DNA of 29,898 bases from JBBRNH01 sp038230415 (lineage in GTDB: Bacteria > Bacteroidota > Bacteroidia > Cytophagales > Spirosomataceae), in the NCBI GenBank assembly GCA_038230415.1, contig JBBRNH010000077.1, positions 1 to 29,898 of the forward strand. Direction: 5' to 3'. Positions 21,938 to 29,898 of this stretch are shown piece by piece. Each line of letters opens with the position of its first letter. The stretch's first letter is position 1. The position numbers and the translations under genes are program-made. The notes under the pieces are model-generated. The model did not search any database. It saw only the letters and a program-made list of their open reading frames with translations, and was not told the DNA's origin.

Positions 21938-23104
21938 ATGACTTTTTCACTCCGAGAATGGATTCGGGACAACCTCAAAGGCGACCGTTATATCTGGTGG
22001 ATTGTTTTGTACTTGTCAATTATGAGTGTGCTGGTTGTGTATAGTGCAACCGGCAGCAAAGCCTTTAAAGAAACGGGCGGCAACACCGAAATTTTCCTGT
22101 TCAAGCACAGTTTTTTAGTGTTTGTAGGGCTGGCGGCCACGTTTTTTGCCCACCGAATAAACTACATTTATTTTGCCCGACTCGCTCAGTACGGGTTGTG
22201 GCTATCGGTGCCGCTGCTGATTTGGGCGCGGGTAAGCGGAGCCATCAACGGAGCCTCGCGATGGGTTCAGATCCCGATTATCAACCAAAATTTTGAGCCG
22301 TCTGACTTAGCCAAATTAGCCCTTATTTCAAGTCTGGCGGCTATGCTGGCCCGGCGGCAGAAATTCATGAGCGACCCTACCATGCTCACCAATATGATTG
22401 TCTGGATTGGGGTAATCTGCGCGCTTATCGTGCTAACCAACACCTCAACAGCCGTACTACTGGGCATGACGTGCTTTTTGTTGATGTATATTGGCCGCGT
22501 TCCGACGAAGTATCTGATTTACATGGTGTTGTTTTGCGTATTTATTGGCGGGTTGGCGGCCCTTATTGCCGGACAGCGCGTTGGAACCGCCATGCACCGG
22601 ATTGATACTTACAAAGCCGCTTTGTTTGGCACTGACAATGAGGATAAGTTAGATGCCGAGTCTAAAAAATCGCTCTATCAACTGCATCAATCCTACATCG
22701 CCGTTGCCAATGGCGGCATACAGGGCAAGGGGCCGGGCCGGAGTTACCAGCGAAACGTACTGCCGCACCCCTACTCCGATTTTATTTTCGCCATCATCGT
22801 CGAAGAATACGGCCTGCTTGGTGGCCTGCTCACGGTTGGAGCGTATATCTGGCTGCTGGCGCGGGGGATTCGGGTTATCAGGCGCGGCTCCCGACCGTTT
22901 GGCGGTTTGCTGGCGGCTGGCCTGACGTTCAGCGTGGTGTTACAGGCACTGATTAGCATGGCCGTTTCGGTGGGCTTGGTTCCTGTTACGGGTTTGCCGT
23001 TGCCGCTCCTGAGCATGGGCGGAACTTCACTGCTTTTTACTGGGTTGGCTGTCGGCATTATTCTTAGTGTCAGCCGCGAAGAGGCCGACGAAAGCACAAT
23101 CTAA
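21938..23104 (+). CDS. ftsW: Septal peptidoglycan glycosyltransferase FtsW
   Basis: The 388-residue SEDS-family membrane protein polymerises lipid II at the division site, together with FtsI. Multiple transmembrane helices are evident. Conserved SEDS blocks include INGASRWVQIP with EPSDLAKLAL, and a periplasmic loop with GIQGKGPGRS, then LPHPYSDFIFAIIVEEYG, where SDFIFA is typical of the active site region. The C-terminal end has PVTGLPLPLLSMGGTSL, the FtsW signature. RodA is an alternative by fold but the dcw context favours FtsW. murG follows 3 bases after the stop, so they are co-translated. The ATG at 21938 follows the palindrome. Confidence 0.96.
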   Translation: MTFSLREWIRDNLKGDRYIWWIVLYLSIMSVLVVYSATGSKAFKETGGNTEIFLFKHSFLVFVGLAATFFAHRINYIYFARLAQYGLWLSVPLLIWARVSGAINGASRWVQIPIINQNFEPSDLAKLALISSLAAMLARRQKFMSDPTMLTNMIVWIGVICALIVLTNTSTAVLLGMTCFLLMYIGRVPTKYLIYMVLFCVFIGGLAALIAGQRVGTAMHRIDTYKAALFGTDNEDKLDAESKKSLYQLHQSYIAVANGGIQGKGPGRSYQRNVLPHPYSDFIFAIIVEEYGLLGGLLTVGAYIWLLARGIRVIRRGSRPFGGLLAAGLTFSVVLQALISMAVSVGLVPVTGLPLPLLSMGGTSLLFTGLAVGIILSVSREEADESTI

Positions 23105-23107
23105 CGT

Positions 23108-24202
23108 ATGAAAATCATCATCAGCGGGGGCGGAACCGGCGGGCATATTTACCCCGCCATTGCCATTGCCAACGAATTAAAAACCCTCCACCCTACAACC
23201 GATATTCTGTTTGTGGGGGCCGAGGGCAAGATGGAAATGGAGAAAGTGCCACAAGCGGGCTACCGTATTGAGGGTTTGCCGGTGGTTGGTATCAAACGAG
23301 AACTGACGTTAGAAAACGTAGCTTTTCCGCTGAAATTAGGCCGTAGTCTGATTCGGGCGCGGCAGCTTGTTCGTGATTTTCGGCCCGATGTTGCCGTTGG
23401 CGTGGGTGGTTATGCCAGCGGCCCCACCCTTTTGGCGGCTTCGTTACGGGGAATTCCAACGCTGATTCAGGAGCAAAATTCATACGCCGGGCTGACCAAT
23501 AAAGTACTGGCGCGGTGGGCCGAAACCATTTGTGTGGCGTATCCGGGCATGGAAGCATTTTTTCCGGCCAATAAAATCCGGCTGACGGGTAATCCGGTTC
23601 GCCGTGATATTCAGTTTGCCAACGTACAGCGCGAAACCGGGCAGCAGTATTTTGGCCTGAACCCTACCCGGCCCACGCTATTGGTTATTGGCGGCAGTCA
23701 GGGCGCACGAACGCTGAATGAGAGCTTTGAAGCCGGGTTACTGCAACTCGCCGAAGCGGGCATTCAGGTAATCTGGCAAACCGGCCCCACGTTCTTCGAG
23801 CGGGCGCAACAGGCCGTAGCCGCTATCGGCACGGAACGAATCAAACCGTATGCCTTCATCCAAGATATGGACAAAGCCTACGGCGTGGCCGATGTGGTAG
23901 TCTCGCGGGCGGGCGCGTTGTCTGTTTCAGAACTGTGTTTGGTGGGCCGCCCGGCCATTTTGGTGCCTTTTCCGGCAGCTTCCGAAGACCATCAAACCAA
24001 AAACGCTATGAGTTTAGTGGCACACGATGCGGCCCTGCTCGTGAGTGATCAAGCGGCCCGTACTACACTCATACAAACCACGCTCGATCTGCTCAACAAT
24101 CCGGCGCGGTGCCAGCAACTTGCTCAAAAGATCAGTGAATTTGCCAAACCTAATGCCGCACGAGACATCGCACTGGCCGTGCAAAAACTTGCTCAACCAT
24201 GA
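23108..24202 (+). CDS. murG: UDP-GlcNAc:lipid I N-acetylglucosaminyltransferase MurG
   Basis: The 364-residue GT-B enzyme makes lipid II from lipid I on the inner face of the membrane. The N-terminal loop ISGGGTGGHIYPAIAIAN (5-22) is the MurG signature. GVGGYASGPTLLAAS and IQEQNSYAGLTNK follow, then the C-domain GGSQGARTLNE and the donor-binding part SRAGALSVSELCLVGRPAIL with PFPAASEDHQTKNA. Its stop overlaps the murC start by four bases (ATGA), a strong sign of coupled translation. It lies 3 bases downstream of ftsW. Nothing unusual. Confidence 0.97.
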   Translation: MKIIISGGGTGGHIYPAIAIANELKTLHPTTDILFVGAEGKMEMEKVPQAGYRIEGLPVVGIKRELTLENVAFPLKLGRSLIRARQLVRDFRPDVAVGVGGYASGPTLLAASLRGIPTLIQEQNSYAGLTNKVLARWAETICVAYPGMEAFFPANKIRLTGNPVRRDIQFANVQRETGQQYFGLNPTRPTLLVIGGSQGARTLNESFEAGLLQLAEAGIQVIWQTGPTFFERAQQAVAAIGTERIKPYAFIQDMDKAYGVADVVVSRAGALSVSELCLVGRPAILVPFPAASEDHQTKNAMSLVAHDAALLVSDQAARTTLIQTTLDLLNNPARCQQLAQKISEFAKPNAARDIALAVQKLAQP

Positions 24203-25584
24203 CCCTTTCCGATTTCAACTACATTTATTTTCTCGGCATTGGCGGTATTGGCATGAGCGCGCTGGCCCGCTGGTTTTTGGTGAACGGCTACACCGTGGCT
24301 GGCTACGACAAAACGGCCACTCCCCTCACTGATGCACTTGTGGCCGAAGGAGCCATGATTCATTTTACGGAAGATATTGACCAGATTCCGGTCCAGTTTC
24401 GGGAAAACCCGGCGCAGACGCTGGTGATTTATACACCCGCCGTGCCTGTTCTCCACGCCGAATATGTTTATCTGACCGAAACCGGCTTTACGCTTCAAAA
24501 ACGGTCGCAGGTGCTGGGATTGCTGGCCGGGCAGATGACAACAATCGGGGTGGCCGGTACACACGGAAAAACCACTACGTCTTCGATGATAGCCCACATT
24601 TTGCGCCATGCAGGCATGAACTGTGCGGCTTTCTTAGGTGGCATCACGCAGAATTATGGCACGAATTTTTTGCTCAACAAGCCAACCGATGAGTTGAAAT
24701 CGGTGATTTGTGTGGTTGAAGCCGACGAGTTCGACCGTTCGTTTCTGACGTTGTTTCCGCAGTTTGCCATCGTTACCTCAACCGACGCTGACCACCTCGA
24801 CATCTACGGCGACCGTGAATCACTCCTGAAATCGTTTGCTGATTATGTAAGACAAATCACGCCGGGTGGACAATTGTTCCAGAAAATTGGATTGGGTTTA
24901 GCTGAATTTACAACTGCCCAAACGCACCAATATTCCCTGGAATCCGGCGATTTTTTTGCCAAAAATCTGCATATCGACGATGCCTGTTTTGTGTTTGATC
25001 TGATACATCCGGCGGGCGAAATTACGAACATCCGGCTGACGATGCCTGGTTTTCACAATGTCGAAAACGCCGTAGCTGCCGGGGCCGTTTCGCTGGCGGT
25101 CGGCCTAACGCCAGAGCAAATTCGGGATGGGCTAAACAGTTACCGGGGTGTGAAACGTCGGTTTGAGTACCACCTCAAAACCGAGCAGGTAGTTTTGATT
25201 GACGATTATGCTCACCACCCTACCGAGGTTCGGGCATTTCTATCGTCGGTAAAAGCATTGTATCCTGACCGGGAATTAACCGTTATTTTTCAACCGCATT
25301 TGTTCAGCCGCACCCGTGATTTTGCTGATGATTTTGCCGAAAGTTTATCGCTGGCCGACCGGGTGCTGCTGCTTGATATCTACCCCGCCCGTGAATTACC
25401 GATTGCCGGAGTGACATCAGACATTATTTTTCGTAACATTACATCTAGTCACAAGCAGCACGTTACCAAAGAAACGCTGTCTGCCGTTGTTAATAGTTTG
25501 AATCCTGCGCTGTTGGTAACGATTGGTGCGGGAGATATTGATACATTTTTGCCCATTTTAAAAGCCCAATTATCTCCAAACTGA
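24199..25584 (+). CDS. murC: UDP-N-acetylmuramate--L-alanine ligase
   Basis: The 461-residue Mur ligase attaches the first amino acid, L-alanine, to UDP-MurNAc in the cytoplasm. Visible motifs are the N-terminal IYFLGIGGIGMSALARWF (9-26), the ATP loop VAGTHGKTTTSSM (118-130), VEADEFDRSFL, the DADHLD metal site and DDYAHHPTEVRAFL in the C-domain. Length is normal. MurC precedes MurD in the pathway but follows it in this operon, which is the common dcw order. It overlaps murG by four bases and is followed after 8 bases by ftsQ; no ddl gene lies between, as usual in this phylum. Confidence 0.97.
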   Translation: MTLSDFNYIYFLGIGGIGMSALARWFLVNGYTVAGYDKTATPLTDALVAEGAMIHFTEDIDQIPVQFRENPAQTLVIYTPAVPVLHAEYVYLTETGFTLQKRSQVLGLLAGQMTTIGVAGTHGKTTTSSMIAHILRHAGMNCAAFLGGITQNYGTNFLLNKPTDELKSVICVVEADEFDRSFLTLFPQFAIVTSTDADHLDIYGDRESLLKSFADYVRQITPGGQLFQKIGLGLAEFTTAQTHQYSLESGDFFAKNLHIDDACFVFDLIHPAGEITNIRLTMPGFHNVENAVAAGAVSLAVGLTPEQIRDGLNSYRGVKRRFEYHLKTEQVVLIDDYAHHPTEVRAFLSSVKALYPDRELTVIFQPHLFSRTRDFADDFAESLSLADRVLLLDIYPARELPIAGVTSDIIFRNITSSHKQHVTKETLSAVVNSLNPALLVTIGAGDIDTFLPILKAQLSPN

Positions 25585-25592
25585 CTACGTTC

Positions 25593-26366
25593 ATGTTCGG
25601 TACACTAAACCGCTATACGCCCTGGCTCATCGCATTGGCAACCGGCACGACCTTACTGGCCTTGATTGCATTTACGGATGTTCAGCAGGGTAACAAACGG
25701 TGCCGGGGGATTGTAGTTCGGATAGACGGGGCCGCAGAAGGGCATTTTTTAACGAAGCGCGACGTGACGGGATACATCACCAATGAAGGCACTGAGCCGC
25801 TTTTGGGAGCCTTTTTTTCGGAGATAAATTTTGTTCAGTTAGAAGTCCGACTTCGCCAGCATGGCTTGGTGCAGGATTGTGAGGTAGCCCGCGACTTAGA
25901 CGGTAATCTACTGGTTCGTGTCGAAGAGCCGACCGCCGTAGCCCGTTTAATCGAAAACACAGCCGAATTAACTCATATTTCAGGGCTTTACGTTAGTGAG
26001 AGTGGGCGTTTTTTTCCAATTTCAATGAATTATTCGGCACGGGTTCCGTTGCTCACCGGAAGTTATTTTAACAAGCGGGTCTCGCTTGCCGATAGTGATG
26101 GCCGACCGTTACTGGTGTTGCTGAAAACGTTGCGGCAGGATGCTTTTTGGCGAGCCATGATTACCGATGTGACCGCCGATAGTCTGAATAATGTTACATT
26201 GACTTCTGCCGCCTATAACCTGCGAATCGAGATTGGCAAACCAACCGAATTAGAGTCAAAATTTACGAAACTGAAATTATTTTATACGTGCGTGTTGCCC
26301 CTGAAACGCCCCAAGCCCTATCACCGGGTTAGCGTTCGATACCGGAATCAACTCGTATGTGAATAA
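25593..26366 (+). CDS. ftsQ: Cell division protein FtsQ
   Basis: The 257-residue bitopic protein has a short cytoplasmic N-terminus, one membrane helix (about 11-29, WLIALATGTTLLALIAF) and a periplasmic part. The POTRA-like section (about 38-110) contains IVVRIDGAAEGHFLTKRDV and VQDCEVARDLDGNLLVRVEE, matching the V..V.V..P.G.L.V.V.E pattern of FtsQ/DivIB. FtsQ links the early and late divisome proteins. Sequence identity in this family is weak, and the call leans on position between murC and ftsA and on topology. Gaps of 8 and 9 bases to its neighbours indicate one operon. Confidence 0.9.
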   Translation: MFGTLNRYTPWLIALATGTTLLALIAFTDVQQGNKRCRGIVVRIDGAAEGHFLTKRDVTGYITNEGTEPLLGAFFSEINFVQLEVRLRQHGLVQDCEVARDLDGNLLVRVEEPTAVARLIENTAELTHISGLYVSESGRFFPISMNYSARVPLLTGSYFNKRVSLADSDGRPLLVLLKTLRQDAFWRAMITDVTADSLNNVTLTSAAYNLRIEIGKPTELESKFTKLKLFYTCVLPLKRPKPYHRVSVRYRNQLVCE

Positions 26367-26375
26367 CAGATAGCT

Positions 26376-27698
26376 ATGGAGAACAAGATTGTTGTCGGCT
26401 TGGATATTGGCAGTACCTGCGTGTGCGCCGTAGCAGGCCGGATTGCCCCCAAAAAGGATCATCTTACCCTTGAGGTGTTGGGGGTTGGCCGGGCCAATAC
26501 AGCAGGCGGTGTAGTGCGGGGCGCGGTGGTGAATATGAACAAAACCGTTGATGCTATCAGAAAGGCTGTTGATGCAGTGGCTAATCAGGCCAATTTAGAT
26601 ATAGAAAGTGTGTATGCCAGTTTCAGTGGTACACAGACAATTTCACTGAAACAGAGTGGTATTATCACCCGCAATAGCAACGGCGAAGAAGTGCTGAAAA
26701 GCGATATTGACCGGCTGCTTGGCGATATGTACAAAACGTCTGTGCCACCCGGAACGGAGATTATGCACGTATTTCCGATGGACTTTATCGTAGATGGCGA
26801 AGCAAATATTGAAGACCCCGTTGGCCGAAACGGCATGAAGCTCGAAGCTGATTTTCAGATCATTACGGCTCCGTTCAGCTTAGCGGCCAACACCCGTAAG
26901 TGCATCGCCCGAACAAATTTATTACCAGATGAAGTCATTTTATCATCGCTGGCATCATCGTTAGCCGTGCTGCTCGACGACGAAAAAGAAGCTGGTGTTG
27001 CTTTAGTTGACATCGGCGGAGGCACCACAGAAATTGCTGTTTATCACCGGAATGTACTCCGGCATATCGCCGTGCTACCCTGGGCTGGCGACAGTATCAC
27101 CCGCGATATTGAAACAGGGTGCCGGGTTATGTCGCATCAAGCCGAGCAGTTGAAAGTGAAATTCGGCCATGCCAATAGCAATTCATTCCGTACACACGAG
27201 GTCGTATCGGTGCCGGGCCTGAGTCGGCAACCGCCCAAAGACATCATGCTCAAAAACGTAGCCCTGATTATTAATGAGCGACTAAGCGAGATTGCCGGAC
27301 TGGTTTATGCCGAATTGAGCCGGGCCGGATACGCCGATAAATTACTGGGAGGGTTGGTTCTGACCGGCGGAACGGCCCTGATTGACGATATTGATCAAAC
27401 CTTTCACCGGGTAACGGGGATGCCTGTTCGGATAGGCTCTCCCGAAAATCTGGAGCATAACCTGCGGGCCGACTTAGTTGCCGACCCATCGTTTGCTACG
27501 GCAATTGGCTTGGTTTGGGCTGGGCTGGTTCCACTCGACCCACGCATCTCGTTCATTAGCGATCCAAATAAACACACCCCGGACCTGATTGTGCCGCCAC
27601 CCGTAGAAACACCGGACAAGGATCGGCGTAAAGTTGTTGATAAATTTTTGGGGCTTTTCAACAGCCCGCCAACCGGGCGCGAAGCAGATACCTATTAA
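26376..27698 (+). CDS. ftsA: Cell division protein FtsA
   Basis: The 440-residue actin-like ATPase tethers FtsZ to the membrane. The N-terminus reads KIVVGLDIGSTCVCAVAGRI (phosphate-1 loop). VALVDIGGGTTEIAVYHRN near 209-227 is the phosphate-2 loop, and GLVLTGGTALIDDID near 326-340 is the adenosine motif. The C-terminus includes RRKVVDKFLGLF (about 416-427), a likely amphipathic membrane-binding helix. The 1C subdomain, specific to FtsA, lies between the phosphate-1 region and residue 165. It is 9 bases from ftsQ and 19 bases from ftsZ. Confidence 0.97.
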   Translation: MENKIVVGLDIGSTCVCAVAGRIAPKKDHLTLEVLGVGRANTAGGVVRGAVVNMNKTVDAIRKAVDAVANQANLDIESVYASFSGTQTISLKQSGIITRNSNGEEVLKSDIDRLLGDMYKTSVPPGTEIMHVFPMDFIVDGEANIEDPVGRNGMKLEADFQIITAPFSLAANTRKCIARTNLLPDEVILSSLASSLAVLLDDEKEAGVALVDIGGGTTEIAVYHRNVLRHIAVLPWAGDSITRDIETGCRVMSHQAEQLKVKFGHANSNSFRTHEVVSVPGLSRQPPKDIMLKNVALIINERLSEIAGLVYAELSRAGYADKLLGGLVLTGGTALIDDIDQTFHRVTGMPVRIGSPENLEHNLRADLVADPSFATAIGLVWAGLVPLDPRISFISDPNKHTPDLIVPPPVETPDKDRRKVVDKFLGLFNSPPTGREADTY

Positions 27699-27717
27699 CT
27701 CTCTAAAACCGAATGTC

Positions 27718-29160
27718 ATGAGTACCCTTTTTAAAAACGGATATTCGCACGACCTTCCCGACGATGAGATACCGATCATTAAAGTGGTTGGCGTTGGCGG
27801 GGGCGGGGGCAATGCCGTAAACCATATGAAAGTAATGGGCGTGAATGGCGTTGATTTTGTGGTCTGTAACACCGACCGGCAAGCCCTTCTCAACAGCTCT
27901 ATCAACTTAAAACTGCAATTAGGAGCCGAACTGACAAAAGGACTTGGTGCCGGTACCGACCCGGAAATCGGCAAGCGGGCCGCCGAAGAAAACGTTGAAG
28001 ACATACGCCTGTTGCTGAGCGCACCAACTCAAATGGTGTTTATTACGGCGGGTATGGGTGGCGGAACCGGAACCGGAGCAGCCCCCGTGATTGCGAAGGT
28101 GGCCCGCGAAATGGGCCTGCTCACGATTGCTGTTGTAACGGCTCCGTTTGAGTTTGAAGGCACTGAAAAATTAGAACAGGCTCAGGCCGGTATTGACGAA
28201 CTAAAAGTTCATTGCGATACAGTGCTGGTTGTATTGAACGATAAATTAGCAGAAATATACGGTGATCTGCCGCTTCGGAAAGCCTTTGCAAAAGCCGATG
28301 ACGTACTGGCAAATGCCGTGAAAAGTATTGCTGAGATGATTACGATTCGTGGAGACATTAACGTGGATTTTATGGACGTAAAGCGCGTGTTGAACAAAGC
28401 AGGCCAAGCGGTTATGGGTTCTGCCGATGCTGAAGGGGATGGCCGGGCTGTGAAAGCCATCGAAGAATCACTTACGTCGCCACTGCTTAATGACCGCGAC
28501 ATTAACGGGGCCAAACGGATTCTGCTGACGATGGCATCAAGCACGGAATATGAGACGACGATGAATGAGCAGAAAGCGATTACAACGTTTATCCAGGAAA
28601 GAATTGGCAAAAAAGCCATGTTGTTCAAACACGGAGCTATTATAAATGAGGAATTAGGCACCAAACTCCGCGTAACGATCATCGCTGCCGGTTTTGACCT
28701 TCCTCCAGAACTCAAAGATTTTCCGGGGATAATAATCAGCGGTCAAAAACCGGAGGAGGTAGATACAACAGGTTTCGATACTGGCGGGCATCAATTTGAG
28801 CCTGATCTGGACAGTACAGAAGACACAGGCGATGCAGAAGTCGGGACTGGGTCACCCGTTGACACAACGGAACCGGCAGATAAAGAACCTGCAATTCCTA
28901 CCAGTACTGCCCCCGGTAATGTAGTCGGCACGGGAACCACAATCAGCCTGATGCCATCGAACCTGATTATATCTGCACCCATGAGCAGTTCGCCCGAACC
29001 TGGTTTTGAGACTCGTATCCGTCGCATGGTATCCGATATGGTGTCGGGGCATTACCCGGCTAATTTAGAGTCCCCGGCTTACGAACGGCATCAGGTCTTG
29101 CTCTTTGAATTGCCTTTGTTGGTAGATCAGGAATTCGTTCGCTCTAAGTTAAATGACTGA
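27718..29160 (+). CDS. ftsZ: Cell division GTPase FtsZ
   Basis: The 480-residue tubulin homologue forms the Z ring. I chose the ATG at 27718 because it lies 19 bases past ftsA and gives the expected N-terminus; the open frame back to 27634 overlaps ftsA. Motifs: IKVVGVGGGGGNAVNHM (21-37), the tubulin signature AGMGGGTGTGAAPVIA (111-126), then NVDFMDVKRVLN. After the globular core (to about 345) comes a long acidic, Thr/Pro-rich linker and a C-terminal block LESPAYERHQVLLFELP, which resembles the FtsA-binding peptide of Bacteroidota FtsZ but has an extra tail ending RSKLND. A terminator follows. Confidence 0.97.
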   Translation: MSTLFKNGYSHDLPDDEIPIIKVVGVGGGGGNAVNHMKVMGVNGVDFVVCNTDRQALLNSSINLKLQLGAELTKGLGAGTDPEIGKRAAEENVEDIRLLLSAPTQMVFITAGMGGGTGTGAAPVIAKVAREMGLLTIAVVTAPFEFEGTEKLEQAQAGIDELKVHCDTVLVVLNDKLAEIYGDLPLRKAFAKADDVLANAVKSIAEMITIRGDINVDFMDVKRVLNKAGQAVMGSADAEGDGRAVKAIEESLTSPLLNDRDINGAKRILLTMASSTEYETTMNEQKAITTFIQERIGKKAMLFKHGAIINEELGTKLRVTIIAAGFDLPPELKDFPGIIISGQKPEEVDTTGFDTGGHQFEPDLDSTEDTGDAEVGTGSPVDTTEPADKEPAIPTSTAPGNVVGTGTTISLMPSNLIISAPMSSSPEPGFETRIRRMVSDMVSGHYPANLESPAYERHQVLLFELPLLVDQEFVRSKLND

Positions 29161-29183
29161 TTAAGTTGCCCTAATTACCCCTG

Positions 29184-29242
29184 ATCGGGTGCGTAGTTTA
29201 TCTGGTTTAAATAATCAAATAAGCGACGCACCCGATTTTTTT
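29184..29242 (+). terminator. Terminator of the murD-ftsZ operon
   Basis: Perfect 11-base outer arms ATCGGGTGCGT (29184-29194) and ACGCACCCGAT (29226-29236) are followed directly by a T-run. The 31-base interior can pair further. It lies 23 bases after the ftsZ stop. Confidence 0.88.
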
Positions 29243-29356
29243 GTCTTCTCCTTCCAAACATCAACGTGGTATCAACGTCACTGGAGCTGTAGTTCACAGC
29301 CCATCAAGGTTTTGTCTTTACCTTTACCGAGCTATTACTAAAATTGCCATTCTATT

Positions 29357-29898
29357 ATGTCCTGGTTTGTCAGAAAAGATAAGGGAATTCAAACGCCCAC
29401 CGAAATGAAGCGGGAGGCTCCCGATGGGTTGTGGTATCAATGCCCAAATTGCAAGAAAGCGATGCACACGCGGGAACACAAAATCAATGCATACACGTGT
29501 GTCCACTGCAATTACCACGAGAAAATAGGCTCCGACGCTTATTTTTCTATACTGTTTGACGAAAATTTGTTTACAGAATTAGACGAAAATCTATTATCAG
29601 CAGACCCCTTACGGTTTAAAGATACCAAAGCCTATCCTGACCGGGTAAAAACCACTATTGCCAAAACGGGGCTGAATGACGCTGTTCGGACAGCTTTTGG
29701 TATGATGAATGAAACCCCGATTACGATTGCCTGCATGGATTTTAACTTTATTGGCGGCTCAATGGGGTCAGTTGTTGGCGAAAAGATTGCGCGGGGAATA
29801 GATCATTCGCTAAAAACAGCAACACCTTTTCTGATGATTTCACGGTCGGGCGGAGCGCGGATGATGGAAGCCGGTTATTCACTGATGCAGATGGCGAA
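29357..29898 (+). CDS. accD: Acetyl-CoA carboxylase carboxyltransferase subunit beta, N-terminal part
   Basis: The ATG at 29357 starts MSWFVRKDKGIQTPTEMKRE, typical of AccD, followed by a Cys4 zinc ribbon (CPNC near residues 29-32 and CVHC near 48-51). The crotonase-like carboxyltransferase core follows: PITIACMDFNFIGGSMG, VVGEKIARGID and MISRSGGARMMEAGYS. The gene leaves the window after 180 codons. AccD with AccA moves CO2 from carboxybiotin to acetyl-CoA. It is separated from ftsZ by a terminator and a 114-base gap (29243-29356), so it is a separate transcription unit. Its partner accC is 20 kb upstream. Confidence 0.95.
   Translation, partial: MSWFVRKDKGIQTPTEMKREAPDGLWYQCPNCKKAMHTREHKINAYTCVHCNYHEKIGSDAYFSILFDENLFTELDENLLSADPLRFKDTKAYPDRVKTTIAKTGLNDAVRTAFGMMNETPITIACMDFNFIGGSMGSVVGEKIARGIDHSLKTATPFLMISRSGGARMMEAGYSLMQMA

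Noticed and set aside
1..29898. CRISPR array, tRNA, rRNA, transposase or prophage
   Set aside because: No regularly spaced direct repeats, no tRNA-like cloverleaf noticed by eye, and no mobile-element proteins among the frames; tRNA absence was not computed.

Overview
The window looks like chromosomal core sequence from a Bacteroidota bacterium, most likely a Cytophagales member close to Spirosoma and its relatives. The evidence is moderate-to-high GC, Bacteroidota-only families (63-residue histone H1-like protein, DUF3078, zinc-less DksA-like protein, pyruvoyl-type short Psd, sphinganine-type PLP synthase), start codons without Shine-Dalgarno sequences but with A-rich leaders, and many copies of the Bacteroidota promoter -7 box TAnnTTTG. 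The taxon is an inference from gene content and style, not from an alignment. I see no rRNA, tRNA, CRISPR array, transposase or phage gene.

Layout. Positions 1-3546 hold the start of queA (minus), a short Bacteroidota protein often mislabelled as PRPP synthetase (minus), a divergent molybdopterin oxidoreductase (plus) and two overlapping tiny minus-strand genes. Positions 3697-6098 carry an LVIVD-repeat lipoprotein, a small outer-membrane barrel-like protein and another lipoprotein, facing a minus-strand DUF4932 protein (6103-7488). Biotin carboxylase accC (minus) is divergent from a serine-palmitoyltransferase-like enzyme (plus), so malonyl-CoA supply and long-chain-base synthesis sit side by side. 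Positions 10569-11932 carry the histone H1-like gene, a MaoC hydratase and a DksA-like regulator, separated by long palindromes. Positions 12272-17223 carry glutamate dehydrogenase, phosphatidylserine decarboxylase, and the ribosomal/translation genes rplM-rpsI-rpsB-tsf.

Positions 17369-20383 form an envelope-stress-like segment: an ECF sigma factor with a hydrophobic C-terminal tail, a 62-residue protein, an MscS-like channel, a DUF3078 outer-membrane protein and a short MscL. Positions 20494-29160 are the distal half of the division and cell wall (dcw) cluster: murD-ftsW-murG-murC-ftsQ-ftsA-ftsZ. Here it starts after a terminator instead of following mraY. The window ends inside accD.

The most interesting points are the sigma factor/small protein/MscS operon, a family of near-perfect long inverted repeats in intergenic gaps (one forming the C-terminus of MurD), an EF-Ts with its TDFV motif changed to TEPV, a promoter abutting a terminator before rplM, and a molybdoenzyme with no obvious protein ligand to molybdenum. 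Most of the rest is ordinary housekeeping sequence.
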